Assembly (NCBI GenBank): GCA_035570055.1
Contig: DATMLM010000069.1
Span: 62,001-126,000, forward strand
Direction: 5' to 3'
Length of the DNA: 64,000 nucleotides
Origin: DASRDS01 sp035570055
GTDB taxonomy: Bacteria; Gemmatimonadota; Gemmatimonadetes; Gemmatimonadales; Gemmatimonadaceae
The notes beneath the pieces were generated by a model. The model had not been told where the DNA came from. It made no database searches and saw nothing but the letters and a program-made list of their open reading frames with translations. Numbering within the stretch: position 1 is the stretch's first letter; the number at the start of each line of letters is the position of its first letter. A program made the translations under genes and the position numbers. This document shows, in pieces, positions 24,448 through 33,035 of this stretch.

Positions 24448-26337
24448 ATGGCAACGATTGCCGCGCCGCTGGTCGTTCCGCGAACGGCCGACGAGCCGTA
24501 TGGGGTCTGGAGCTGGCTCGCCACGACGGACCACAAGCGCATCGGCACGCTGTACCTCTTCACGGCGCTGACGTTCATGCTGATCGGCGGCCTCGAGGCC
24601 GAGATCATGCGGACGCAGCTGATGCGTCCGAACCAGCACATCGTCTCGGCCGAGCTGTACAATCAGCTGTTCACGATGCACGGCACGACCATGATCTTCC
24701 TCGTGATCATGCCGTTGTCGGCGGCGTTCTTCAATCTGCTGATTCCATTGCAGATCGGCGCCCGCGACGTCGCGTTCCCGCGGCTCAATGCATTCAGCTA
24801 CTGGGTGTATCTCTTCGGCGGCATCTTCATTACGCTGCCGATCCTGTTCGGCGCCGCGCCGAACGGTGGGTGGTTCGGCTACGCGCCGCTCACGACCAAG
24901 ACGTACTCGCCCGGCCTGAACATCGACTTCTGGGTGATCGGTCTCCAGATCCTCGGCATCTCGTCGCTGGCCGCCGGGTTCAACTTCATCACGACGATCA
25001 TCAACATGCGGGCGCCCGGCATGAATCTCATGCGGATGCCGCTGTTCACGTGGATGTCGTTCGTGGTGCAGTTCCTGATTATTCTGGCCTTCCCCGTGAT
25101 CACGATCGCGTTGGTTTTCCTGCTGTTCGATCGGTTCTTCGGGACGAACTTCTACGAGATTGCTCGCGGCGCTGATCCGCTACTCTGGCAGCACCTCTTC
25201 TGGATCTTCGGACATCCCGAGGTCTACATCTTGGTGTTGCCGGCGTTCGGGTTGGTGTCCGAGGTCATGCCGACGTTTGCCCGCAAGCCGTTGTTCGGGT
25301 ATCCCGTCATGGTCTATTCCGGCATTCTTATTGGAATGCTCGGCTTTGGAGTGTGGGCCCATCACATGTTCGCGGTAGGCATGGGCCCGATCGCGGACTC
25401 GTTCTTCGCCGTGACGACGATGCTCATCGCCATTCCGACCGGCGTGAAAATTTTCAACTGGATTTTCACGCTCTGGGGCGGCTCGATCCGGTTTACCACG
25501 GCCGCCATGTTCGCCATTGGTATGGTGGCCATGTTCACGATTGGTGGAATTTCCGGCGTCATGCACTCGTCGCCACCGGCCGACTTGCAACAGACGGACA
25601 CCTACTTCGTCGTCGGACACTTCCACTACGTGATCTTCGGCGGCTCTCTCATGGGCCTGTTCGCCGGGCTCTATACGTACTTCCCGAAATTCACCGGGCG
25701 TCTCTTGGATGAGCGGCTCGGCAAGTGGCACTTCTGGGTGAACTTCTTCGGGTCCAACCTGGTGTTCTTCCCGATGCACTTCTCGGGTCTGCTCGGCATG
25801 CCGCGGCGGATCTGGACGTACGACGGCGGCCAGGGATGGGACACGTTCAACTTCCTGTCGACGATGGGCGCGTACCTGCTCATCCCGGCGACGTTGATCC
25901 TCGTCTACAACATCTGGAAGAGCACGAAGTCGGGACGGATCGCCGGCAATGATCCATGGGGCGCAGGCACGCTCGAGTGGTCGATCCCCTCGCCGCCGCC
26001 GCCGTACAACTTCGCGGTGATTCCGAAGGTGACCTCGCGCTATCCTTTGTGGGACGTCAAGCCGCCGCTCGCCTCGACGCCGGTTCCGAATACACCGACG
26101 CACAGTGAGGCGCCGGCGCCGACCGCGGCCGAGCTCGGGATTCCGATGCCGTACCACACGCTCAAGCCGTTCCTCACGGCGCTGGCGCTGCCCATCATGT
26201 TCGGTGGGCTCATGTTGATGCACCTCGAAAACAAGTTGCCCCATTACGTCTTTATGTACGGTGGCGCCGCGATGCTGGTCGGGTGCCTGTACTGGTGGCT
26301 CACCACCCCACTCGAACCGGAGCATCACCACGCATGA
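24448..26337 (+). CDS. ctaD: Cytochrome c oxidase subunit I
   Basis: A 629-residue haem-copper oxidase catalytic subunit with 12 transmembrane helices. It has the A1-type GHPEVY at 255-260, which supplies the CuB His256, the D-channel Glu258 and the Tyr260 cross-linked to the CuB His256. The CuB histidine pair is in WAHHMF, and HFH (391-393) supplies the haem a3 and haem a ligands. It reduces oxygen to water and pumps protons. The C-terminal 100 residues extend beyond the catalytic core with a Pro-rich section and two further hydrophobic helices (LPIMFGGLMLM and YVFMYGGAAMLVGCLYW), an extension seen in some caa3 oxidases. Confidence 0.97.
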   Translation: MATIAAPLVVPRTADEPYGVWSWLATTDHKRIGTLYLFTALTFMLIGGLEAEIMRTQLMRPNQHIVSAELYNQLFTMHGTTMIFLVIMPLSAAFFNLLIPLQIGARDVAFPRLNAFSYWVYLFGGIFITLPILFGAAPNGGWFGYAPLTTKTYSPGLNIDFWVIGLQILGISSLAAGFNFITTIINMRAPGMNLMRMPLFTWMSFVVQFLIILAFPVITIALVFLLFDRFFGTNFYEIARGADPLLWQHLFWIFGHPEVYILVLPAFGLVSEVMPTFARKPLFGYPVMVYSGILIGMLGFGVWAHHMFAVGMGPIADSFFAVTTMLIAIPTGVKIFNWIFTLWGGSIRFTTAAMFAIGMVAMFTIGGISGVMHSSPPADLQQTDTYFVVGHFHYVIFGGSLMGLFAGLYTYFPKFTGRLLDERLGKWHFWVNFFGSNLVFFPMHFSGLLGMPRRIWTYDGGQGWDTFNFLSTMGAYLLIPATLILVYNIWKSTKSGRIAGNDPWGAGTLEWSIPSPPPPYNFAVIPKVTSRYPLWDVKPPLASTPVPNTPTHSEAPAPTAAELGIPMPYHTLKPFLTALALPIMFGGLMLMHLENKLPHYVFMYGGAAMLVGCLYWWLTTPLEPEHHHA

Positions 26338-26996
26338 CCGCCACCGCCGCTGACGTCGGTCACGGGTATACCACCACGGGGCTGCCGCACCGGAAGATCG
26401 CCATCTGGGCGTTCATCGGGTCGGAGTGCATGCTCTTCGCGTCGTTGATCTCGACGTATCTCATCTACAAGGGGCGGTCGATCGCTGGACCGTTCCCGCA
26501 TGAGGCGTGGACTGATCCGTCGACGCATCACGTCTACAAGGCGATCCTGAACATTCCCGTGACGTCGTGCTCGACGTTCGTGCTGCTCATGTCGTCGTTG
26601 GCCATGGTGCTGGCACTCGCCGCCGTGGAGAATCGCGATGTGCCGAAGCACACGCTCGGCGATCGTATCCTCGGCAGCTCGAAGCTCTGGCTCTTTACGA
26701 CCGCGGCGCTCGGCGCGACGTTCCTCTCGTTTCAGGCGTACGAGTTTACGTCCTTCGTGCATGAAGGGCTGACGATCAGGACGAACCTCTTCGGGTCGTC
26801 CTTCTTTACACTCACCGGGTTCCACGGGGCGCACGTCACCGCCGGCGTGCTGTGGCTGCTCACCATGCTCGGCATCGATTTCAAGCGCGGACTTGGGCCC
26901 AAGGACGCGCTCAACGTCGATATCATGGCGCTGTACTGGCACTTCGTTGACGTCGTCTGGATCGCGATCTTCACCCTCATTTACCTCATCAAATGA
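26334..26996 (+). CDS. ctaE: Cytochrome c oxidase subunit III
   Basis: A 220-residue membrane protein with five hydrophobic helices of the subunit III family: AIWAFIGSECMLFASLISTY, STFVLLMSSLAMVLALAAV, LFTTAALGATFLSFQAYEF, the FFTLTGFHGAHVTAGVLWLL signature helix and the terminal YWHFVDVVWIAIFTLIYL. It stabilises subunit I and may store oxygen. The start overlaps the ctaD stop by four bases (ATGA), and the stop overlaps the ctaF start in the same way, so the three are translated together. Confidence 0.96.
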   Translation: MTATAADVGHGYTTTGLPHRKIAIWAFIGSECMLFASLISTYLIYKGRSIAGPFPHEAWTDPSTHHVYKAILNIPVTSCSTFVLLMSSLAMVLALAAVENRDVPKHTLGDRILGSSKLWLFTTAALGATFLSFQAYEFTSFVHEGLTIRTNLFGSSFFTLTGFHGAHVTAGVLWLLTMLGIDFKRGLGPKDALNVDIMALYWHFVDVVWIAIFTLIYLIK

Positions 26997-27322
26997 GCGA
27001 CGCACACGCGGAACACGCGGAGCATCATCCGACTTGGTCGACGTATTGGAAGGTGGCGCTCATCCTGACCGTCATCACGGTCATCGAGGTGTGGTGCTAT
27101 TACCTTCCGGCGTTTGTCGCGACTCCGTACTTCGTGCCGACCCTGCTCATCTTGTCGGCGGTCAAGTTCGCCATCGTCGTATTGTTTTATATGCACCTCA
27201 AGTATGACGCGAAGCTGTACCGCGTGCTGTTTACCGGGCCATTTTTGGTTGCCATGGCGACCATCATCGTGCTCATGTTCCTGTTCGGGAAATTCGCGAT
27301 TCACCTGAGCCTTCTGACGTAA
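26993..27322 (+). CDS. ctaF: Cytochrome c oxidase subunit IV
   Basis: A 109-residue protein of the prokaryotic subunit IV (COX4-prokaryotic) family. It has a His-rich N-terminus (HAEHAEHHPTWSTYW) and three transmembrane helices: ILTVITVIEVWCYYLPAF, TLLILSAVKFAIVVLFYMHL and FLVAMATIIVLMFLFGKF. The YMHLKYD motif at the end of helix 2 is characteristic. It starts on the ATGA shared with ctaE. It should assist oxidase assembly or stability in the cytoplasmic membrane. Confidence 0.93.
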   Translation: MSDAHAEHAEHHPTWSTYWKVALILTVITVIEVWCYYLPAFVATPYFVPTLLILSAVKFAIVVLFYMHLKYDAKLYRVLFTGPFLVAMATIIVLMFLFGKFAIHLSLLT

Positions 27323-27325
27323 CTC

Positions 27326-28141
27326 GTGCTGCTACACCCGGCCGGGCCGATCCCAACGGCTGGCTTTTCTGTCCATTGGAGTACCGTCGTTGGCATAGCG
27401 GGACTGGGGACGCTCTACGCCTGGCGGTCGCGGGTCGAGGGAAAGCGGCCGACCAGGGGACAAGGGATCGCGTTCGCCGGCGGACTGCTGGCGATGTTCC
27501 TGGCGCTGAACGGCCCGCTGCACGACCTGTCGGACTACGACCTGTTCTCGGCCCACATGGTCCAGCACCTGGTGCTGATCTTTGTGGTGGCGCCGCTCTT
27601 GGTAGCAGGCACGCCGGGCTGGATGTTGCGGCCGGCGCTCGGGATCGCCGGTGTAGGACCCGTCGCCCGGTGGCTCACGGGGCCCAAGCAGGCGTTCGTC
27701 ATCTTCAATCTCATGATGATCGGCTGGCACCTTCCAGGCCCCTACAACCTGGCGATGGCCGTTCATCCAGTGCACATTGTCGAGCACTTGATGTTCCTGG
27801 CCTCCGCGGTGCTCATGTGGTGGCCATTCCTGAGCCCTTTGCCGGAGCTGCCCCGGCTCGCATACCCCGGGCAGATGCTCTATTGCTTCCTCCTGAGCAT
27901 TCCCATGTCGATCGTCGCGATCTACATCACGATGGCCGAACATGTCCTCTATCCGGCGTACGAAGCGGCGCCGAGGGTCTGGGGACTGAGCCCGCTCGAC
28001 GATCAAAAGTTGGGTGGTCTCATTATGTGGATCCCCGGCGGGATCGTGTTCTACATCATCATGAGCATCGTGTTCTTCAAATGGGCGCAACGCGGCGAGG
28101 ATCACGCGGCGGCCGCCCAGGTCGGCTGGCGGCCCAGCTGA
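27326..28141 (+). CDS. ctaG: CtaG-type cytochrome c oxidase assembly protein
   Basis: A 271-residue membrane protein of the caa3-type CtaG family (distinct from the Cox11 family). Conserved pieces are DYDLFSAHMVQHLVLIFVVA with the His pair and FNLMMIGWHLPGPYN followed by HIVEHLMFLASAVLMWWP. Seven hydrophobic segments are visible. These histidines are thought to bind copper for CuB delivery. It begins with GTG three bases after the ctaF stop. The lipoprotein gene that follows starts inside its last 61 bases in another frame. Confidence 0.93.
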   Translation: MLLHPAGPIPTAGFSVHWSTVVGIAGLGTLYAWRSRVEGKRPTRGQGIAFAGGLLAMFLALNGPLHDLSDYDLFSAHMVQHLVLIFVVAPLLVAGTPGWMLRPALGIAGVGPVARWLTGPKQAFVIFNLMMIGWHLPGPYNLAMAVHPVHIVEHLMFLASAVLMWWPFLSPLPELPRLAYPGQMLYCFLLSIPMSIVAIYITMAEHVLYPAYEAAPRVWGLSPLDDQKLGGLIMWIPGGIVFYIIMSIVFFKWAQRGEDHAAAAQVGWRPS

Positions 28142-28650
28142 TCGGCGTCGCGGTACTGACCGCGGCGTGCGCGGAGTCGGGCGCCGTGGCGCGGTATGCC
28201 CGCGACGCGTGCCGGCTCGCCCCGGACAGCGCGGTCGTGTTCAAGGGGGTCCGCGACTACATCACGAGCGCGGCCGATCCCACGCCGCAACGCTTCCTGT
28301 ACGTCCCGGGCACCGACACCACGCCGCCCGACGCCGCCATCCTGGCGCTGCAGGACAAAGGGCCGACGTACATGTATGCCGCCTCGGGCCCCCAGCAGGC
28401 GATCGTGAAGACCAAGCTCACGTCGGTCGGCGACTTCGCGTCGCTCCTCGTCGCGTATCACGGGTTCAAGCGGACCGACGCGGAGCACGCGACGATCCGT
28501 CTCAGCGGCACGTACATCAGCGGCAAAGCGGACGGGCATACGGTGCCGCCAACGGATTACCCGCTCGCGTGCGACAGCTCCGGATGGCATGGTCCGCGGG
28601 CGACCGTCAAGTTGGTCGGGCCACCAGTCCCACCGAGTGGCAAGCCCTAA
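28081..28650 (+). CDS. Small exported lipoprotein of unknown function
   Basis: A 189-residue protein. From ATG 28081, a basic N-region (ATRRGSRGGRPGR) leads to a hydrophobic stretch LAAQLIGVAVLTAAC whose Cys makes a good lipobox. The mature part has two further Cys residues (DACRLAPDSAVVF and YPLACDSSGWHGP) that may pair. I do not recognise a family. The first 61 bases overlap ctaG out of frame. Its place after the oxidase genes suggests expression with them, though a role in the oxidase is not shown. No in-frame ATG lies closer to the hydrophobic core. Confidence 0.7.
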   Translation: MGATRRGSRGGRPGRLAAQLIGVAVLTAACAESGAVARYARDACRLAPDSAVVFKGVRDYITSAADPTPQRFLYVPGTDTTPPDAAILALQDKGPTYMYAASGPQQAIVKTKLTSVGDFASLLVAYHGFKRTDAEHATIRLSGTYISGKADGHTVPPTDYPLACDSSGWHGPRATVKLVGPPVPPSGKP

Positions 28651-29794
28651 GGAGCGGCTCGTCTCGCTGGACGTGTTCCGGGGGATCACCGTTGCCGGCA
28701 TGCTGCTGGTGAACGATCCGGGAAGCTGGGGGCATATCTATCCACCACTCGAGCACGCGGCGTGGAACGGGTGGACACCCACGGATCTGGTCTTTCCCTT
28801 CTTTCTGTTCATCGTCGGGATTACCACCCACTTGTCGGCCACTGCCCGGCGGGCTCGCGGTGCCACTGACACTGAGCTCACGCGACAGATCCTGCGACGC
28901 GGTGCGCTGATTTTTCTGTTCGGGCTTTTGGTGAATTGGCTGCCGTTCTATACCTGGAGCGGCGACTTTCCCTCGTTCGGGGCGCGGATCGTCGACCGCC
29001 TGTACCATGTTCGCATCATGGGCGTGTTGCAGCGCATTGGGCTGGCGTACGTCGCCGGGGCGCTCATCGCGCTTCGTGCGAATACGCGCACGATGATTGT
29101 CGTGATCGCCGTCATTCTCTTCGGGTACTGGGGAGTTATGGCCACGGGACCACTGGAGCCCGCGGCAGCAACCGTTGCGGCGAGCGTCGATCGCGCGTGG
29201 CTCGATTGGGGGGCCCTCGGCAATCACATCTGGGCTCAGAGTGAGACATGGGACCCCGAGGGTCCGCTATCGACTATCCCGGCCGTCGCGACCGTACTGA
29301 TTGGTGTCCTGGCTGGGCGATGGATTGGTGGGGGGCGGCTCCTTTCGGACAGACTTAATGGGCTGTTTGCGGCCGGCGCCATGGGGATGTGCGCCGGACT
29401 CGTCTGGAACTGGGTGTTCCCGATCAACAAGAATCTCTGGACCAGCTCGTACGTAGTATTCACGGCTGGGATGGCGGCCGTGACGCTGGCGGTATGCATC
29501 TGGCTGATTGAGAATGAGAACGTCCGTTGGTGGACGCCACCCTTCCTGGCGTTCGGGATGAACCCGATCGTCGCGTTCGTCGGTTCGGCCGCAATGGAAC
29601 GACTGATCTATTCGGTGATTACTCTCAACGTCGGCGGGAAAACCGTGTCGCTCGAGACCGCGTTGTACAACGCGACCCTCGGCGCCTGGCTCCCACCGCA
29701 GTTGGCTTCGCTTACCTTCGCCGTGTGTTTCGTCCTGCTCTGGCTGGGCGTCCTCACGGTGTTATATCGTCGCCAGATTTTCCTGAAGATTTGA
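28637..29794 (+). CDS. Multi-pass acyltransferase, heparan-alpha-glucosaminide N-acetyltransferase-like (DUF5009)
   Basis: A 385-residue integral membrane protein with about ten helices. The N-terminus ERLVSLDVFRGITVAGMLLVND is the hallmark of the HGSNAT/YeiB-like group, followed by the conserved WNGWTPTDLVFPFFLFIVG. In the human relative this protein transfers acetyl groups across the membrane to glucosamine; bacterial relatives may acetylate cell-wall or surface sugars. GTG 28637 starts exactly at the conserved MASPKERLVSLD-type N-terminus; the longer ATG 28589 would read through the upstream gene. It overlaps dacB by one base (TGATG). Confidence 0.88.
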   Translation: MASPKERLVSLDVFRGITVAGMLLVNDPGSWGHIYPPLEHAAWNGWTPTDLVFPFFLFIVGITTHLSATARRARGATDTELTRQILRRGALIFLFGLLVNWLPFYTWSGDFPSFGARIVDRLYHVRIMGVLQRIGLAYVAGALIALRANTRTMIVVIAVILFGYWGVMATGPLEPAAATVAASVDRAWLDWGALGNHIWAQSETWDPEGPLSTIPAVATVLIGVLAGRWIGGGRLLSDRLNGLFAAGAMGMCAGLVWNWVFPINKNLWTSSYVVFTAGMAAVTLAVCIWLIENENVRWWTPPFLAFGMNPIVAFVGSAAMERLIYSVITLNVGGKTVSLETALYNATLGAWLPPQLASLTFAVCFVLLWLGVLTVLYRRQIFLKI

Positions 29795-31284
29795 TGCTCT
29801 CTCGTCTGTTTCTGCTCGCGCTGACGCTCGCGCCGCTCCGCCCGCCGCACCGGCATCGACGGAGCGTGTCCGCCGCCGTGCCGGCCGTCCGCTACGACGC
29901 CCCCCGCTCGGGCGCCGCACTGGCCGGCGACCTCGCCAGTCAGCTGTCGAGCCGTGTCAGAAGCGGCCACTGGGGCGTAATCGTCGTCTCGCTCACCCGC
30001 GGCGACACCCTCTACGAGGTGAACGCGGATCAGCCGCTCCAGCCCGCGTCGACGATGAAGCTCTTCACGTCGGCGCTCGCATTGGAGCGTTTTGGGCCCG
30101 AGTTCCAGTTCAGCACCGACGTCCTGCGCGACGGCCCCGTCGACTCCGCCGGCACGCTCCACGGCAATCTCATCCTGCGCGGCGATGGCGACCCGTCGCT
30201 GTCGAATCGCTTCCTCCGCGGCGAGCCGGACGCGCCAATGCAACTGCTGGCGCGTTACATCAAGGCCGCGGGCATTAAACGCATCGACGGCGACATCATC
30301 GGCGACGCGACCGCGTTCGTCGATCAGCCCGTCCCACTCGGCTGGAAACCGCGCTGGTTGACCGCCGGGTACGCGCCACGCATCTCGGCGCTGTCGCTCA
30401 ACGACAACCTCGCATGGGTCGCTGTCTCGCCCGGCGCTCCTGACCGCGCGGCCGTCGGGCTCCTTCCCTCATCGAGCGCGATCCCGATTGCCAATACGGT
30501 CAAGACCGTCGAAGGGAGCTACGGGACACACGTGGTCGTGCTGGCGCGCGCCGATGGCGGCGTCGATGCGCGCGGATGGATCGGGTCGCGGGCGCCGACG
30601 CATACGGTGGAATTGGTCATCGAAGATCCGGCGTTGTTCACCACCGGGGCGCTGCGCGACGCACTGGCGTCGCAAGGCGTCGGTATCCAGGGTTCCGTGC
30701 GACTCGGGCAGACAACGGCTGGTGCGATCGGCGTGGCGTCGTTGCCGTCGCCTCCGTTGGCCCGGATCATCGCCGCCATGAATCGGGAGAGCATCAACTG
30801 CTACGCCGAGCTCCTATTCCGCGACGCCGTGCGGGGGCCGGAGCGAAAAGAATCGGGGTCCGCGGATCTCGGGGCCGCCATGCTCAGGGATTTCCTGAAC
30901 GAGAAAGTCGATGCCCCGCGCGACGCCGTGACGGTGACCGATGGCAGCGGGCTCTCGACGCTCGATCGCATTACGCCTCGGGCCATGGTCGATCTCCTGG
31001 CATATGCGCACAAAGCACCGTGGGCGCCGGCGTTTCACGCATCGCTGCCCGTCGCTGGCGAATCGGAGCTGTTGAGAAATCGAATGCGATTCACGCCGGC
31101 CCAGGGCAACCTGCACGCCAAGACCGGCACCACCAACGACGTGATCTCCCTCGGCGGCTACGTCACCGCGATGGACGGCGAAGTGCTCGCGTTCAGCTTC
31201 ATCTACAACGGCTACGACCGGTGGAACGCGAAGTCGACCATCGACGGCATGGGCGCGACGCTCGCGTCGTTCATCCGCCCGTAG
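29794..31284 (+). CDS. dacB: D-alanyl-D-alanine carboxypeptidase/endopeptidase (PBP4 type)
   Basis: A 496-residue exported penicillin-binding protein that trims and cleaves peptidoglycan peptides. A signal region (LSRLFLLALTLAPL) is followed by the S-x-x-K box S86-T-M-K89 in PASTMKLFTSA, an S-x-N box in RESINCYAEL, and the KTG box in HAKTGTTNDV. Between boxes 1 and 2 lies the long insertion typical of PBP4. Length and motif order match DacB. It may act with the acetyltransferase-like protein encoded immediately before it in cell-wall modification. It converges on the secreted-protein gene, overlapping it by 14 bases. Confidence 0.95.
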   Translation: MLSRLFLLALTLAPLRPPHRHRRSVSAAVPAVRYDAPRSGAALAGDLASQLSSRVRSGHWGVIVVSLTRGDTLYEVNADQPLQPASTMKLFTSALALERFGPEFQFSTDVLRDGPVDSAGTLHGNLILRGDGDPSLSNRFLRGEPDAPMQLLARYIKAAGIKRIDGDIIGDATAFVDQPVPLGWKPRWLTAGYAPRISALSLNDNLAWVAVSPGAPDRAAVGLLPSSSAIPIANTVKTVEGSYGTHVVVLARADGGVDARGWIGSRAPTHTVELVIEDPALFTTGALRDALASQGVGIQGSVRLGQTTAGAIGVASLPSPPLARIIAAMNRESINCYAELLFRDAVRGPERKESGSADLGAAMLRDFLNEKVDAPRDAVTVTDGSGLSTLDRITPRAMVDLLAYAHKAPWAPAFHASLPVAGESELLRNRMRFTPAQGNLHAKTGTTNDVISLGGYVTAMDGEVLAFSFIYNGYDRWNAKSTIDGMGATLASFIRP

Positions 31285-32146
31285 GCGCGCAGCCGATCGG
31301 CTGCGTGCTGACGACGAAGTTGTCGATGTAGCGATCTTCGCTCCGCGGCGCGCCCTTGTTCCAGTAATTTTCCAGCATCACGACATTGAAACCGTAGGCG
31401 GTGAAGTCGCCGACCCAGTTCATCCGCGTGTCCTGGGCCTGGAGTGCGCCGTTGATGTAGAGCTGCATGACGCCGTTCGAGCGATGCGGGTCGTTCAGCT
31501 TCGCGTGCACCTCGATGCAGTACCAGGGGCCGATGTGGGTCGAGTCGAACAACGCGAGCGTCGAGCCCCGGGCGCCGAGCCAGCGCATGTGCGCGAAGTC
31601 GTTGTAGCCGACCGCGATCACGTTGCCTCTGGTGTCGGTGCCCGAGGCGGGATCGATGTAGAGCTGGTTCGCGCCTGCCGTCCCGTCCTTGCCGCTCCAG
31701 ACATGGGCGAATGCGGCCTCCGAGAGGTCGGCCTTCGCCATCGACACCGCGCGCGTCAGCTTGTTGCCACCGCCGCCGACCCAGCCCGGGGCGTAGCGCA
31801 CGTATAAGCGCCAATAGAGCTCGCGATACGTCGCGGTGCCCGCGTCGACCGGGCGCATGTGTGACGACGGCGTCTTACCGATCGCCAGGTGCAGATAGCC
31901 GAAGTCGGGGCCGCCGCCGGCGACGTAGTGCGCGTGCATCGCGGTCGAGCCGTTGATGCCGACGCCCGCTTCGCGGACGAAGTTGCCGCGGGCGCTGTCG
32001 TACTCGTAGTACGAGGCCATGCGGTTCGTCTCGAAGTCATCGCACCAGATCCAAGCCGCTCGAGGCGTCGCGCACTCCCGGCTGAGAACAGCGGCGACGA
32101 TAGTCGTGACGAGACGATGATACACATGTTGTATACTGGGATCCAT
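31271..32146 (-). CDS. Secreted protein, probable concanavalin-like (polysaccharide-lyase-like) fold
   Basis: A 291-residue protein with a short hydrophobic N-terminus (LVTTIVAAVLSRECATPRA) suggesting export. The mature part alternates strands and loops typical of jelly-roll lectins or polysaccharide lyases: CDDFE, YRELYWRLYVRYAPGWVGGG, HIGPWYCIEVHAKLND, GVMQLYINGALQAQD and a final YIDNFVVSTQ. The family resemblance is to LamG/heparin-lyase-type folds, but catalytic residues cannot be assigned. Start ATG 32146 overlaps the divergent gene's ATG by two bases, so one of the two starts may be wrong; more upstream in-frame ATGs exist. Confidence 0.72.
   Translation of the reverse strand: MDPSIQHVYHRLVTTIVAAVLSRECATPRAAWIWCDDFETNRMASYYEYDSARGNFVREAGVGINGSTAMHAHYVAGGGPDFGYLHLAIGKTPSSHMRPVDAGTATYRELYWRLYVRYAPGWVGGGGNKLTRAVSMAKADLSEAAFAHVWSGKDGTAGANQLYIDPASGTDTRGNVIAVGYNDFAHMRWLGARGSTLALFDSTHIGPWYCIEVHAKLNDPHRSNGVMQLYINGALQAQDTRMNWVGDFTAYGFNVVMLENYWNKGAPRSEDRYIDNFVVSTQPIGCAPTGG
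32120..32137 (+). promoter_or_regulatory. Palindrome and -10 element before the 32145 gene
   Basis: ATACA (32120-32124) and TGTAT (32130-32134) form an inverted repeat around CATGT. A -10-like TATACT (32132-32137) ends seven bases before ATG 32145, so transcription would begin at or next to the start codon and give a leaderless mRNA. The -35 region is weak. Confidence 0.4.
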
Positions 32147-33035
32147 GAGTGCACCCGGCAAGATCGTCGGCGTTGGCGGCAACTTCCTCATGCTGCACTT
32201 CAACAAGCCGAAGATTACACGCGCGTTCCGGATCCCCATGCCTGGACCGAGGCTGTTCATCGCGCCGCGCATGTCCGATGCGACGCTGTCGCACTACTTC
32301 GCCCGACTGGAGAGCGAGATGATGCTCTTCATGTACGCCAAGATGCTGCACGAGACGGGGAAGTCCTCGAGGTACCCGGTGTTCTCCGCGGGCGGCGCCC
32401 AGGTTCAGCGCGTCAAGTCCACGCAGGTCAAGGACTCGCTGCCCGACTGGATGCCGGTCATCGATGACAAGCCCGCGTTCGCGTTGGCGCACCAGGCGCA
32501 CTGCCAGCTGCTGGTGGATGCCCAGCCTCTCCAGGCGATGGTACCCGCCGAGGTCCAGCCGCTGGTGGAAGAGCAGTTCTCCAGCGTGAGCCTCGTCACC
32601 CGCATGCACAACTACGTGGACTCGGGGACGGACAAGTACCTGATCCCGAAGTTCGTGCACATGAACAACGCGCTCGGGTCGACCGAATCACCGCTGACCT
32701 ACGAGCAGGTCGTCGCTGCCCTGCAGTACATGAACCGGGCCCAACATACGGCGCTCCTGCAGGTCCTGAAGCGGATCGAGGAAGCCTTGGTCAAGAAAGA
32801 GGGGAGCGAAGAAGAGTGGACGTGGCGGCGCGACATCGCCAAGCAAGTCTTGAAGCTCAACGAAGACGCTCCGCTCCCGGAAGGACTCACCCCGGGCGTC
32901 ATCGCCGATACCCGCGACGCGTTTCACGCCGCCACGGTCAGCGCCGCCGGCGCCGCTTCGGATGCCGATTCGATTGCCCCGAGTGCTTCGAGTGCTTCGC
33001 GTGCTTCGAGTGGTGCTTCGGGCGCTCTCTTGTAG
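32145..33035 (+). CDS. Protein of unknown function, mostly helical
   Basis: A 296-residue protein I do not recognise. It has no signal peptide. The body is helical (DATLSHYFARLESEMMLFMY, TYEQVVAALQYMNRAQHTALL) with a conserved-looking early strand region (KIVGVGGNFLMLHFNKPKITR). The last 40 residues are low complexity: SIAPSASSASRASSGASG. That tail is encoded by a nine-base tandem repeat which, read on the other strand, encodes the His/Lys-rich tail of the helicase. The two genes overlap by 98 bases at their 3' ends. Its start codon nearly coincides with that of the divergent secreted protein. Confidence 0.7.
   Translation: MSAPGKIVGVGGNFLMLHFNKPKITRAFRIPMPGPRLFIAPRMSDATLSHYFARLESEMMLFMYAKMLHETGKSSRYPVFSAGGAQVQRVKSTQVKDSLPDWMPVIDDKPAFALAHQAHCQLLVDAQPLQAMVPAEVQPLVEEQFSSVSLVTRMHNYVDSGTDKYLIPKFVHMNNALGSTESPLTYEQVVAALQYMNRAQHTALLQVLKRIEEALVKKEGSEEEWTWRRDIAKQVLKLNEDAPLPEGLTPGVIADTRDAFHAATVSAAGAASDADSIAPSASSASRASSGASGALL

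Noticed and set aside
31330..31360. Possible third copy of the structured element (CTCCGCGGCGCG)
   Set aside because: Only a 12-base match within coding sequence, without the flanking stems or the TGGTCGGTT tail.
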